DNA of 64,000 nucleotides, taken from positions 124,001 through 188,000 of the forward strand of contig NZ_VLKT01000004.1 of assembly GCF_007830515.1 (NCBI RefSeq), given 5' to 3'. This DNA comes from Mesorhizobium tianshanense. Lineage in GTDB: Bacteria; Pseudomonadota; Alphaproteobacteria; Rhizobiales; Rhizobiaceae. Position 1 is the stretch's first letter; each line of letters begins with the position of its first letter. Shown piece by piece: positions 48,742 through 57,412 of this stretch. The notes below the pieces were generated by a model. The model had not been told where the DNA came from, did not search any database, and worked only from the letters and a program-made list of their open reading frames with translations. The translations under genes and the position numbers were made by a program.

Positions 48742-49455
48742 TCAGGTCGTTCGGTTTTTGGCGATAACTTGCTCAATCCCCCGGTAGTGGTCGTCGAGGC
48801 GCTGGCGCGCCCGGTCGACATCCTTGGCGGCGACCGCCTCGACGATCTCGTGGTGGTCGCGCCACGTCGCAAGCGGTGTCGGATTGTCGAGGCTGGTGAA
48901 GTTCGAGGCCTTGTTGAACGCCACCCAGAAGATGTCGATCAGCGCACTCAGCATGTGATTGTTCTGGCAGCGGAACAGCAGCTGATGGAACTGCTGGTCC
49001 TCTTCGGCAAAGCTCTCCTGGCGCTCGGCGCGCCGCCGCATGCTTTCGGTCAGCTGGCGCAGCGCGGCGATGTCTTCGGCGCTGATCATCTCGATGGTCT
49101 TGGCGATGAGGCCGGTTTCAAGGACGCGGCGGATTTCGCGCAGCTCCTCCACGTCGCGCAACGAATCCTGCAGGCCATATGCCAGATTATCCAGCAAGGG
49201 CTTGAACGAGAATTCCTTGACGAACACGCCGATGCCGCGACGCGTCTCCAGAATGCCGATCGACTCCAACGCCTTGATCGCTTCGCGCACCGAGTTGCGG
49301 CCGACGCCGAGCCGCTGCGCCAGGAAGGTCTCAGGAGGCAAGGGATCGCCTGCCTTGAGCGTGTTGCTCTGGATATATTTCCTGAGGCTCTCCTGCACGC
49401 TGACGTGAAGCAGCGGCGGTCGGGTCAAAGGTTCGATCGACTTGGGTTCCGGCAT
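48742..49455 (-). CDS. GntR-family regulator, FadR subfamily
   Basis: This 237-residue regulator starts at ATG 49455 (MPEPKSIEPLTRPPLLH). The winged helix is at residues 15-80: LRKYIQSNTLKAGDPLPPET, FLAQRLGVGRNSVREAIKAL. The C-terminal FCD-type helical sensor contains the metal-site His/Asp/Glu residues (EEDQQFHQLLFRCQNNH, HHEIVEAVAAKDVDRARQRL). Divergently encoded from the Gfo/Idh genes and first before the ABC operon, it likely controls both transcripts through the palindromes at 49508-49545. Confidence 0.9.
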   Translation of the reverse strand: MPEPKSIEPLTRPPLLHVSVQESLRKYIQSNTLKAGDPLPPETFLAQRLGVGRNSVREAIKALESIGILETRRGIGVFVKEFSFKPLLDNLAYGLQDSLRDVEELREIRRVLETGLIAKTIEMISAEDIAALRQLTESMRRRAERQESFAEEDQQFHQLLFRCQNNHMLSALIDIFWVAFNKASNFTSLDNPTPLATWRDHHEIVEAVAAKDVDRARQRLDDHYRGIEQVIAKNRTT

Positions 49456-49507
49456 TTTGCTCCCAGCGCCGCTGCAACTGCGCCCGATGCGCATCGCAAA
49501 GCGGTCG

Positions 49508-49545
49508 ATACTTGTAGTATAGCGACTTGTAGGATATCCTGCAAG
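49508..49545. promoter_or_regulatory. Candidate FadR-type operators in the divergent catabolic promoter
   Basis: ATACT-TGT-AGTAT (49508-49520) is a perfect inverted repeat. CTTGTAGGATATCCTGCAAG (49526-49545) is a 20-bp palindrome with a single mismatched pair. The two share CTTGTAG, 15 bp apart, between the regulator and Gfo/Idh genes. GntR/FadR proteins bind such palindromes; the link is inference. Confidence 0.6.
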
Positions 49546-49565
49546 CAAAAGGATGCGTCACTGAA

Positions 49566-50537
49566 ATGAAGATTGTCCTGGCCGGCTCAAGCCATTGGCA
49601 CGCCGAAATGCATCTCGACGCTGCACACTCTTGTGGCGCCGAAATTGCCGGCATTTGGGATGAGGACGCGGAGCATGCGCGCGCCTTCGCGACACGCCAT
49701 CATTTGCCGTCCATTGCGGATTTTGGGAAAATCCTCTCCAGCCCGCCGGACGTCATCCTGCTGATGGGGCATCCTTCGACGGTGCCCGCGCGGGCACGTG
49801 CCGTCATCGAAGCCGGCATACCGCTGATCCTGGAAAAGCCGGCGGCGAGCAACACCGCAGCGTTGGCCGCGCTGCGCGACCTGGCAAGGCAGCATCAGGC
49901 CTTTGTCGGCGTTCCCCTGCCCAACCGCTTTGGGCCGGCCGTCATTGCCTTTGAACGGCTGCGCCAGCAGGGCCGTGCCGGTGCGGTTGCGCATTGCCAG
50001 TTCCGGCTGGTCAATGGCCCGCCGCAGCGCTACGCGGCCGACGGTGTCGGCTGGGTCGTGGACCCGGCGATCGGCGGTGGTGGTGCGCTGAGAAACCTCG
50101 GCATACACGGCGTGAACGCCGCGCTCAGCCTGGCAACCGGCGGGCTTGGCCTGAAAGCCGTTTCGATCGAGAACCGCATTCACCGCGCCCCGGTCGAGGA
50201 CCATGCGTTGCTTATGCTGGAAGACGCTGCCGGAGCGTTGTTCGTTGTCGAGGCAGGATACACTTTCGCGTCGATGCGCCCTGGCGGCGACTTCGAATGG
50301 CGCATCGTCAGTGCGAATGCGACCCTCATCGACTATGGCGACCGCGCCATCTGCGCCACACTCGACGATGGCGCTTTTGTCGACTTGCCGATCGAATTGC
50401 CGGCGACGCGCTACCGCCTAGGCATGAGCGACACGCTCGACCGGCTGGCCCGAAAGGTGCCGCCGGCGACTTCAATCGGTGACTATGTTGCGGCGATGTC
50501 GCTGATCGACGCCGCGTATGAAAAGGCAGGACGATGA
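49566..50537 (+). CDS. Gfo/Idh/MocA-type oxidoreductase (first)
   Basis: This 323-residue NAD(P)-dependent sugar/polyol dehydrogenase-like protein starts MKIVLAGSSHWHAEMHLDAA. The Rossmann part is at about 1-120 with LILEKPAASNTAALAALRDL (Lys of the EKP motif). The substrate domain begins with DPAIGGGGALRNLGIHGVNA (the catalytic His near position 181). The usual Gly-x-Gly-x2-Gly is replaced by GSSHWH, so nucleotide binding is atypical. Its stop overlaps the next gene (ATGA). Confidence 0.85.
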   Translation: MKIVLAGSSHWHAEMHLDAAHSCGAEIAGIWDEDAEHARAFATRHHLPSIADFGKILSSPPDVILLMGHPSTVPARARAVIEAGIPLILEKPAASNTAALAALRDLARQHQAFVGVPLPNRFGPAVIAFERLRQQGRAGAVAHCQFRLVNGPPQRYAADGVGWVVDPAIGGGGALRNLGIHGVNAALSLATGGLGLKAVSIENRIHRAPVEDHALLMLEDAAGALFVVEAGYTFASMRPGGDFEWRIVSANATLIDYGDRAICATLDDGAFVDLPIELPATRYRLGMSDTLDRLARKVPPATSIGDYVAAMSLIDAAYEKAGR

Positions 50538-51529
50538 TTGGAATAGGCATTATCGGAGCGGGCGATTTCGGCGCGGCCCATGCAAGGGCAATCGGGCAAG
50601 TGCACGGCCTGCATCTCGTCGCATCGTGCCGCGGGAATAACGATGCCCTGGCCGCCTTCACGGCCGAACATGGTGGTCGCGGCCACACCGACTGGCGCAA
50701 GCTGCTGGACGACAAGGATGTCGACGCCGTCCTCATCGCCAGCCCTCACCATCTCCACGCCGAAATGGCCATCGGTGCGGCAAAGGCCGGCAAGCACATC
50801 ATGCTCGAAAAGCCGATGGCACCGACGGCTGCGGCCTGCGACGCGATCAACGCCGCCGTCGCCGCCGGCGGTGTCAAGCTCATGGTCGCGCATCTCATGC
50901 ATTTCGCCCTGCCCTGCATGGCGGCCAGGCAGGCGCTGGAGGAAGGAGCACTCGGCCGGCCGCTCGTTGGATCGAGCTGGATCATCAAACTGTGGATGGA
51001 GCACAATCGCCGCGACTGGCATCTGCGCAAGGTAACCGGCGGCGGCATGCTGTTGACGGCCGGTATTCATGCGCTCGACCGCCTGGTCTGGCTGATGGAT
51101 GACAATGTCGTGTCGGTGAGTGCAATGCTTGGCGCCAAGTGCCATGACCAGGAAGCCGACGACACCGCCCTGCTCGGGCTGCGCTTTGCCGGCGGCGGGC
51201 TCGGCCAGGTGCAGAGCGTCGGCTATCGCAATGGCGCGGCCGGCTACGCCATGGACCTGGTCTGCGAGCGGGGAACGCTGCGTATCGACATGGACCGCGG
51301 CACGATGCTTGGCCGCGATACGATCTGGACCGAGCTGCCCGGTTCGTTCGAGCCGAAATGGATGCACAAGGCGCTGGTGCGCGAATGGAGCGCGATGCGC
51401 GATGCCGTTGCGGACGACAGGCCGGTGCCGGTCGACGGTGCTTATGGACGCAAGATCATCGGCATCATCGAGGCCGCCTTTGCGTCGAACGAGACCCGGC
51501 GCGAGCACGAGATCGCCGGTGCGCGCTGA
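50534..51529 (+). CDS. Gfo/Idh/MocA-type oxidoreductase (second)
   Basis: This 331-residue dehydrogenase has a canonical Rossmann start (MIGIGIIGAGDFGAAHARAI), EKP motif HIMLEKPMAPTAAACDAI and substrate region KVTGGGMLLTAGIHALDRLV. The first gene has a degenerate cofactor site and this one a canonical one, so they may not be redundant. Its last 11 bases overlap the DapA-like gene that follows. Confidence 0.9.
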   Translation: MIGIGIIGAGDFGAAHARAIGQVHGLHLVASCRGNNDALAAFTAEHGGRGHTDWRKLLDDKDVDAVLIASPHHLHAEMAIGAAKAGKHIMLEKPMAPTAAACDAINAAVAAGGVKLMVAHLMHFALPCMAARQALEEGALGRPLVGSSWIIKLWMEHNRRDWHLRKVTGGGMLLTAGIHALDRLVWLMDDNVVSVSAMLGAKCHDQEADDTALLGLRFAGGGLGQVQSVGYRNGAAGYAMDLVCERGTLRIDMDRGTMLGRDTIWTELPGSFEPKWMHKALVREWSAMRDAVADDRPVPVDGAYGRKIIGIIEAAFASNETRREHEIAGAR

Positions 51530-52472
51530 GCTCTACGACCACCTGACCCACTTGCCCGCACGCGCGCCGCGCGGCGTCTGGGGCGCGGTGATGCTGGCCA
51601 TCGACGATCGCGGCGCGATCGACTGGGAGGCGACGGAAGAGACAATCGCACGGCTCTGCGCGACCGGTGTCGACGGCATCTACTGCAACGGCACGGCTTG
51701 TGAATTCCACTGCCAGACCGAACCCGAGTTCGACCGTCTTTGCGAACTGGTAGCCGCGATAGCCGGCCGCGCGCGCCTCCCCTTCCAGATCGGCATCAGC
51801 CAGTCCAATCCGCGGGTCGCGCGCGAGCGGCTGATGCGAATGTCGGCGCTTCACCCGGCGGCCGTGCAATTCACCTTGCCTGACTGGTGGCCGCCCAGCG
51901 ACAGCGAGGTCATGCGCTTCGTCGGCGGTCTGTGCGAGACTGCGCCTGACATGCCGCTGGTGCTCTACAATCCACCGCACGCCAAGCGCCGCCTAACGCT
52001 CGAAGACATCGCCAGGCTGCGTGCAGCCATGCCATCGCTGGTCGGCGCCAAGCTGCCGGGCGGAGACGCCAGCTGGTACGCCGACATGCGCCGCGAACTG
52101 CCGGGATTTTCGGTCTTCGTGCCCGGCCATACGCTGGCGACGGGATATGCCCAGGGCGCCCACGGCAGCTATTCCAACGTCGCCTGCCTCAATCCGAAGG
52201 GCGCGATGACATGGTGGCACATGATCCGCACCGACGCGGCAGCCGCAGCCGAGGTCGAGGCGCGCATCCAGGCCTTTCTCGCCACACAGGTTCTGCCTTT
52301 TCGCGCTCGCTACGATGTCGGCGATGCGGCGCTCGACAAAGCGATGGCGGCGGCAGGCGGCTGGGCGCCGCTTGGCCCGCGACTGCTCTGGCCTTACAGC
52401 TCGGTTCCCGAAGAGGAGATCGCGACACTGGCCGAAGCCGCGCGCACGGCCTTCCCCGAATGGTGGCAGTGA
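51519..52472 (+). CDS. DapA/NanA-superfamily enzyme (second copy in the locus)
   Basis: This 317-residue Schiff-base aldolase/dehydratase has GTG start 51519 overlapping the upstream gene. Catalytic Tyr is in MPLVLYNPPHAKRRL and the Schiff-base Lys in LVGAKLPGGDASW. Substrate-loop residues (GIYCNGTACEFHCQTEPEFD) replace the GTTGE wording by NGTACE, so substrate preference should differ from DapA and from the other copy at 44235. It ends the rightward operon of Gfo, Gfo and DapA. Confidence 0.87.
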   Translation: MRAELYDHLTHLPARAPRGVWGAVMLAIDDRGAIDWEATEETIARLCATGVDGIYCNGTACEFHCQTEPEFDRLCELVAAIAGRARLPFQIGISQSNPRVARERLMRMSALHPAAVQFTLPDWWPPSDSEVMRFVGGLCETAPDMPLVLYNPPHAKRRLTLEDIARLRAAMPSLVGAKLPGGDASWYADMRRELPGFSVFVPGHTLATGYAQGAHGSYSNVACLNPKGAMTWWHMIRTDAAAAAEVEARIQAFLATQVLPFRARYDVGDAALDKAMAAAGGWAPLGPRLLWPYSSVPEEEIATLAEAARTAFPEWWQ

Positions 52473-52729
52473 GCGTCGGTTCAAGGTGCAACCAATCCAA
52501 GCCGATCTTGGATGGAGGAAGAACAAGCGGTCATGCGAGCCTCACAGTCCCGAAGCAGATCGCCTCGAAGGCGATGACCGGTGGCAGATCCGCCCAGCCG
52601 TCAGCTTCCGCGGCAGTGGTCACGAGATCCATCCCGCGATCGGCACCCGTGCCTGCTCTGATCCAAAAGGTAGAACCACGGCTTTGTTCCGGATTTGACG
52701 CATGGCGCACGCGTGGTCATGCTGGGCCG
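52473..52729. other. Intergenic region
   Basis: About 260 bp precede the HAD gene. Short frames are present, but none carries a ribosome-binding site or a recognisable motif. Confidence 0.4.
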
Positions 52730-53500
52730 ATGACAAGGGGTGTGCTGCTGGACCTTGCAGGCGTCATCTATGATGGCGAGACCGCCATACCAGGCGGGGT
52801 CGACGCAGTCGCGCGTTTGCGTCAGGCTGGTTTTGCCGTACGCTTCGTAAGCAATACCACGCGCTCGGCGAAACAAAGGGTCCTCCAACGTCTGGAGGCG
52901 ATGGGACTCACCCTTGCCACGGCAGATGTTTTCACGCCGGCGCAAGCCGCGCGCGAATGGCTCCTTAGCAATGGCCGTGCGCCACACTTGTTGATTCACC
53001 CCGGCCTTGCGCCGGATTTTTACGAACTGCCGGATCGCGACAAGCGCGCCGTCATCGTCGGTGACGCCGGAGAGGCCTTCACCTATGCGGCGTTGAATGA
53101 CGCGTTCCGCGAGCTTGAGCACGGCGCCGAATTGCTGGCCCTTGCCACCAACCGGACGTTTCGGGATAGCGACGGCGGGCTCAGCCTCGATGCAGGGCCA
53201 TTCGTAGCGGCATTGGAATTTGCCTCGCTGAAACGCGCGACCGTTCTTGGCAAGCCCTCGTCGGCATTCTTTCTGGCGGCGCTGGCAAGCATGGACTGTG
53301 CGCCAGATCAGGCGATCATGGTCGGCGACGACGCCGAGGCCGATATAGCTGGCGCCCTGCGCGCCGAACTTTCGGGCGCGTTGCTGGTGCGGACGGGTAA
53401 ATACCGGCAAGGCGACGAGGAACGGTTTGATCCGCGCCCGACCGCAACCGTCGCCGATCTAGCGGCGGCAGCCGACTGGATCATCGCGCACCAGGACTGA
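52730..53500 (+). CDS. HAD-IIA phosphatase-like protein (LHPP/HDHD2 subgroup)
   Basis: This 256-residue Mg-dependent HAD hydrolase-like protein has motif I in LLDLAGVIYDGETAIPGGVD, motif II in FVSNTTRSAKQRVLQRLEAM, motif III Lys in ATVLGKPSSAFFLAAL and motif IV in IMVGDDAEADIAGALRAELS. The second motif I aspartate is Ala (DLAG), as in LHPP/HDHD2 where Ser occupies it. It therefore resembles TIGR01458-type proteins; relatives hydrolyse phosphoaryl or pyrophosphate groups. Start ATG 52730. Confidence 0.85.
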   Translation: MTRGVLLDLAGVIYDGETAIPGGVDAVARLRQAGFAVRFVSNTTRSAKQRVLQRLEAMGLTLATADVFTPAQAAREWLLSNGRAPHLLIHPGLAPDFYELPDRDKRAVIVGDAGEAFTYAALNDAFRELEHGAELLALATNRTFRDSDGGLSLDAGPFVAALEFASLKRATVLGKPSSAFFLAALASMDCAPDQAIMVGDDAEADIAGALRAELSGALLVRTGKYRQGDEERFDPRPTATVADLAAAADWIIAHQD

Positions 53501-53617
53501 TCGAGGTTCGTACCATGACCGGCGCATCGCGGCGCCGATCGTCTTTGGGTATTCTAGGCTCGCTGAATGGAGATCCCGCCACCCTTTACTTCTACGATCC
53601 GTGGAAAGGAAACGACG

Positions 53618-54103
53618 ATGAGTGATATCGACAGCAAGGAGTTCGTTCTTGCGGGCGTCGTCATGAAACGCCTGTTATCCGGAGAACAGACCGCGGGGCA
53701 GTTCTGCCTCTTCGAAAACAAAAGCGACGGAAATACGAGGACGCCGATCCATGTCCACGCCAAGGACGACGAGACGGTTTACATTGTCGAAGGCGAGCTG
53801 ACTGCGGTGGTCGACGGCCAACCTAGGCGCCTGATCGCTGGCGAGAGCATCTTCCTGCCGCGCGGCATTCCGCACCAGCTTATGAACATGAGCGGCAATC
53901 CTTGCAGATATATCTTGATCGGGGTCCCAGCTCTGTTCGACCGGTTTCTCGAGGAAGGTGGCCACGAACATCAACCGGACGAAGCCGTAGGACCGCCGAC
54001 ACCCGAGGAGATCGAGCGACTCCGCCAAGCTTCGCCAAGGTTCGGCATCACCTTGCTCTCGGATTGGCCAAAGGCGGCGCTGGGCTCGCAGATGCGACCG
54101 TGA
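53618..54103 (+). CDS. Cupin-domain protein
   Basis: This 161-residue single-cupin protein starts at ATG 53618 with AAAGGA upstream. Metal motif 1 is PIHVHAKDDETVYIVEGELT (His, His, Glu) and motif 2 is GESIFLPRGIPHQLMNMSG. The C-terminal tail is acidic. Similar stand-alone cupins are dioxygenases, isomerases or small-molecule binders; the substrate is not indicated. Confidence 0.85.
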   Translation: MSDIDSKEFVLAGVVMKRLLSGEQTAGQFCLFENKSDGNTRTPIHVHAKDDETVYIVEGELTAVVDGQPRRLIAGESIFLPRGIPHQLMNMSGNPCRYILIGVPALFDRFLEEGGHEHQPDEAVGPPTPEEIERLRQASPRFGITLLSDWPKAALGSQMRP

Positions 54104-54233
54104 CCTACCTCAACGCCGGCGTCCTGATGCAGCAACCCAGTTGCTCTTGGTTGCCCGTCGACCAGGGCTTGCATTCTGGACAGTTTGCCATCATCTGATG
54201 TATGGGTTCACTATCAAGTGATGGAGAGAACCA

Positions 54234-54662
54234 ATGCTTACCGCCGCGCGCCCACCTACCATCCTGCCGGAACGACAGGACTTTTCTGCCGAAGCCGATC
54301 GCGCCAGACTGTCGAAGGTGGCGCTCAAGGCCTATAAGCGTCTTGTCGAGCATTGGGGACTTACGGGGCAACAGGCCGCGGCACTGCTAGACGTTTCGAC
54401 AAGCACCTGGGAGCGGCTGAAGCAAGGGGGAAAGGACAAGTCCCTCAGCCAGGACCAGTTGACCCGCATCTCGGCCTTGGTCGGGATCTACAAGGGCCTC
54501 CACCTATTGTTCGCTGACGATATGGCCGATCGCTGGCCCAAGCTCGACAACAAGGGTCCCCTCTTCGCCCGCATGAATCCCATCGAGTCGATGATGAGGG
54601 GCGGCATTCCACAGATGCTCGAGGTGCGCAGATATGTCGATGCAGTCCGTGGAGGACTGTGA
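54234..54662 (+). CDS. Xre/MbcA-ParS-type antitoxin of the RES pair
   Basis: This 142-residue protein has an N-terminal Xre-like helix-turn-helix (VALKAYKRLVEHWGLTGQQA, then LLDVSTSTWERLKQGG) and the C-terminal MbcA/ParS/Xre toxin-binding domain (DKGPLFARMNPIESMMRGG-like, then IPQMLEVRRYVDAVRGGL). It precedes the RES toxin directly; the TTG start of the toxin lies at the antitoxin stop. Autoregulation is expected for the family. Confidence 0.9.
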   Translation: MLTAARPPTILPERQDFSAEADRARLSKVALKAYKRLVEHWGLTGQQAAALLDVSTSTWERLKQGGKDKSLSQDQLTRISALVGIYKGLHLLFADDMADRWPKLDNKGPLFARMNPIESMMRGGIPQMLEVRRYVDAVRGGL

Positions 54663-55355
54663 TTGTCGATCGACAGTGTGCCGGTCGTCACCGAGGCGTT
54701 CCCGAAGACTGTCCGATTGGTGACGACGGCGCGCCTTCGCGCGGCGGTGCTTGTCCCACTGGTGGACGGCGATGATGAACTCGATCTCCTGGCGGAAATT
54801 GAAGGAGCAACGAGCACCCGGCTTATCGCCCAGGACCGAGGCATTTCAGGTCTTGCCGCCAACGAACTCGTCTACGACGTGCCCCATGCACACTTCATCA
54901 ATGCATCCTTTGCCTACGCCAAGCCGCAGCAACCCAACCGGTTCAATGGCGCCGACCGCGGTGCCTGGTACGCCGCTCTCGACGTCGCCACCTGCCTGAG
55001 TGAAGTAGGCTATCACCTGACGAACGCGTTGGCGGATGCGGGCGACTTCAACGCCACCGTCGAATATGCGGAAATGTTTTGCAGTCTCGCTGGCGATTTC
55101 CTCGATCTGCGACAGGTTTCTGGTCATCCATCGCTCGATCCGGATAAGGCGAAGGCCTATCCCGTTGGCAACGCGTTGGCCGACAGTGCCCGGGTCGTGG
55201 GTCTCAACGGTATCATCTATCCCTCGGTGAGACACAAGGGCGGCACCTGCCTCGTTGCGTTGAGGCCTGCTGCGGTACAGTCGGTTCGGCAGGGGGTCAT
55301 CTATCGGATGATTTGGCGAGGTGATCCAACGCCAACGGTCCAAGGGCCGCTCTGA
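54663..55355 (+). CDS. RES-domain toxin (NAD-degrading family)
   Basis: This 230-residue RES protein starts with TTG 54663 adjacent to the antitoxin stop. The conserved Arg-Glu-Ser type residues are in SIDSVPVVTEAFPKTVRLVT-like and NRFNGADRGAWYAALDVATC (Arg, Tyr), followed by SEVGYHLTNAL and GTCLVALRPAA. Characterised RES toxins degrade or modify NAD+ and arrest growth, with antitoxin neutralisation. The length is close to that of other members. Confidence 0.87.
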   Translation: MSIDSVPVVTEAFPKTVRLVTTARLRAAVLVPLVDGDDELDLLAEIEGATSTRLIAQDRGISGLAANELVYDVPHAHFINASFAYAKPQQPNRFNGADRGAWYAALDVATCLSEVGYHLTNALADAGDFNATVEYAEMFCSLAGDFLDLRQVSGHPSLDPDKAKAYPVGNALADSARVVGLNGIIYPSVRHKGGTCLVALRPAAVQSVRQGVIYRMIWRGDPTPTVQGPL

Positions 55356-55791
55356 CCGTTGGGCCCGATATCGCACGCTTCCCATACGTTCGATCGAAGA
55401 GTATGCGAACAGTCGTTTGATGTCGCGGTTGCCGCCGCCGCTAACCGACGGGAATGTCGAAACTATTCTGAGACGGTAGAAAAACCGCCAAGACTGGCGA
55501 ACTGAATCGTGGACCCGGAGGACGTCACAAGAAGACTGATTTCAGCTTTTTCGTGGGCCCAAAATCATAAATCTTCCCGCATTGTCTCGTATGGTTCCGC
55601 CACAGACAGTTGAATGGCCGTATGGTTGTCGCGATCGTCGCAGCTGCGATGTGGCGTACATGGTGCTGATGATGCCGACGGGTTCGCAAAGTGACATCGG
55701 CAGTGACGATGATCAATATGCGTCATGAGCGGACTGTCGTTGAATCGCGCCTGGGGTGAAGTCCCTGGCTCTGAGGCATAGAGAAGATTGC
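55356..55791. other. Intergenic region between the RES and Fic genes
   Basis: About 435 bp hold no gene or RNA that I recognise. The 3' end carries the Fic promoter. Confidence 0.4.
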
Positions 55792-55843
55792 TATAGATCA
55801 TTATCTATGACAGGATGAGTTATAGAAAGGTGCTCTATAGCTC
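55792..55843 (+). promoter_or_regulatory. Inverted repeats in the Fic leader, one overlapping the ribosome-binding site
   Basis: TATAGAT-CATT-ATCTAT (55792-55808) is a near-palindrome. GAGTTATAG (55817-55825) and CTATAGCTC (55835-55843) are an 8-of-9 inverted repeat whose loop contains the GAAAGG ribosome-binding site, with the ATG immediately after. A hairpin here could limit translation, and the first repeat could be an operator. Confidence 0.5.
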
Positions 55844-56959
55844 ATGGCATGGAATTGGGAGCAGGCTGACTGGCCGTATTTTGCCTACGACAAGAAGGTA
55901 TTGGAACCGCTGGAAAGCGAGTTCCTGTTGCGATCGGGCGAATTCCTGGGCGTCTTTCGTCACGTCGGTTCCGACGATCGCGATCAGATCCGCATCGATC
56001 TTATCAGTGAAGAGGCCTTGAAGACATCTGCGATTGAGGGAGAGTACCTTGACCGCGCGAACCTGCAATCATCCTTGCGCCAGCAACTTGGGCTGGGCAG
56101 CGAGACCAGGCGCATTCCGCCCGCCGAGCGCGGTATCGCCGAAATGATGGCCAATGTGTATTTGCATTTTGCCGATCCGCTCTCGCATCGCACCCTCTAC
56201 GCTTGGCACAAGATGGTGATGTCGGGTGAGCGACGCATCGAGACGATCGGCAACTATCGCCAGCATGAGGATGCCATGCAGATCGTTTCCAATCGGCTGG
56301 ACAAGCCCAAGGTGCATTTCGAAGCGCCGCCCTCGGCGCGGGTGAAAACTGAAATGGATGCCTTCGCCGCCTGGTTCAACGGCACCTCGCCCAAAGGCAA
56401 GGCACCGCTCCCCGCGCTAACGCGTGCCGGGATCGCGCACCTCTATTTCGAGAGCATTCACCCGTTCGAGGATGGCAACGGCCGCATAGGGCGTGCCCTT
56501 TGCGAAAAGGTGCTGGCACAAAACCTGGGCGAGCCCAGCCTCATTGCTTTGGCGTACACGATCGAACGCCACCGCAAGGCCTATTACGACAGCCTGGAAG
56601 CCAGCAACAAAAGCAACGCGATTACAGATTGGCTGCTCTATTTCGCCAACACGATCCTTGAAGCGCAGCGTGTAACGCTAGCCCGTGTCGAATTCTCCGT
56701 CGCCAAGGCCAAGTTTTACGAACGCCACCGCAATCAGTTCAACGAGCGGCAGGAAAAGGTTATCGCTCGTATGTTCCGCGAGGGGATCGACGGCTTCAAG
56801 GGTGGTCTCAGCGCCGAAAACTACATCGCCATCACGCAGGCATCACGCGCAACGGCTACCAGAGATTTACAGGATTTGGTTACGAAGGGCGCGCTTACAA
56901 GGACCGGGGAGCGTAGGCACACACGCTACGCGCTCCACATACCCCATTCTAACAGGTAG
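55844..56959 (+). CDS. Fic-domain AMP-transferase, self-inhibited class
   Basis: This 371-residue Fic protein has active-site loop HPFEDGNGRIGR (206-217), exactly the HxFx(D/E)GNGRxxR motif, so AMP transfer to a hydroxyl side chain is expected. The inhibitory motif (S/T)xxxE(G/N) is present in its own N terminus as SAIEG (62-66), the class II arrangement, which needs no separate antitoxin. A C-terminal winged-helix-like region (FKGGLSAENYIAITQASRAT, RDLQDLVTKGALTRTGERRH) may bind DNA, and thus its own leader. The target is unknown. Confidence 0.93.
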   Translation: MAWNWEQADWPYFAYDKKVLEPLESEFLLRSGEFLGVFRHVGSDDRDQIRIDLISEEALKTSAIEGEYLDRANLQSSLRQQLGLGSETRRIPPAERGIAEMMANVYLHFADPLSHRTLYAWHKMVMSGERRIETIGNYRQHEDAMQIVSNRLDKPKVHFEAPPSARVKTEMDAFAAWFNGTSPKGKAPLPALTRAGIAHLYFESIHPFEDGNGRIGRALCEKVLAQNLGEPSLIALAYTIERHRKAYYDSLEASNKSNAITDWLLYFANTILEAQRVTLARVEFSVAKAKFYERHRNQFNERQEKVIARMFREGIDGFKGGLSAENYIAITQASRATATRDLQDLVTKGALTRTGERRHTRYALHIPHSNR

Positions 56960-57277
56960 GTTTTCTAGCACTCGTATCCACGATCTCGCACGAAACGCCG
57001 CGTGCTGAACGTCAGGTCCTAACCGTAGTTCAACTTACATCGCTCCTCAGGCACTCCGGACGCGGTGAGAGAGCGTCAGCCGCGAGCTTGCCGGCAACTG
57101 CATCGCTTTTACGGCTTGAGCAAATGCCGCCGCCCTGACCAAGACGGCGGATCAGCCGGCCACCTCATTGTTGATGGTGCGACTGTCGTTGATGGCGCCA
57201 GCGGCCGACCGGCAGAACTCACGCGGTTATGCTTGTGAGCAGTGCTGAGTGTCTGAATCAAAATGAGCGTCGTGGTT
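56960..57277. other. Intergenic region
   Basis: About 320 bp lie after the Fic gene and before the transposase remnant. No gene or RNA is recognised. Confidence 0.4.
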
Positions 57278-57412
57278 TCAGGGCCCTGCGAGCCTGCGCG
57301 TGAGCAGGCGGATATTTGCGATGAAGACCCGCGCTTCGGCGGATGCGATGGTTCGTTCGAAGTCCTTGGCCAGGTGCGGATCAAAAAGCACTGCCCGCCC
57401 GCTGGCTCGCGC
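57278..57412 (-). pseudogene. IS5-type transposase C-terminal remnant
   Basis: The minus strand reads about 44 codons to a stop at 57278 with the typical tail of IS5/IS1031-group transposases (LAKDFERTIASAEARVFIAN, then IRLLTRRLA). The rest of the element is missing. It starts in the last bases of the dehydrogenase gene and continues in a different frame, suggesting that an insertion once joined this point. Confidence 0.5.

Noticed and set aside
47282..48787. Plus-strand frame of 501 codons
   Set aside because: Antisense to the solute-binding protein gene, which has a signal peptide and family motifs.
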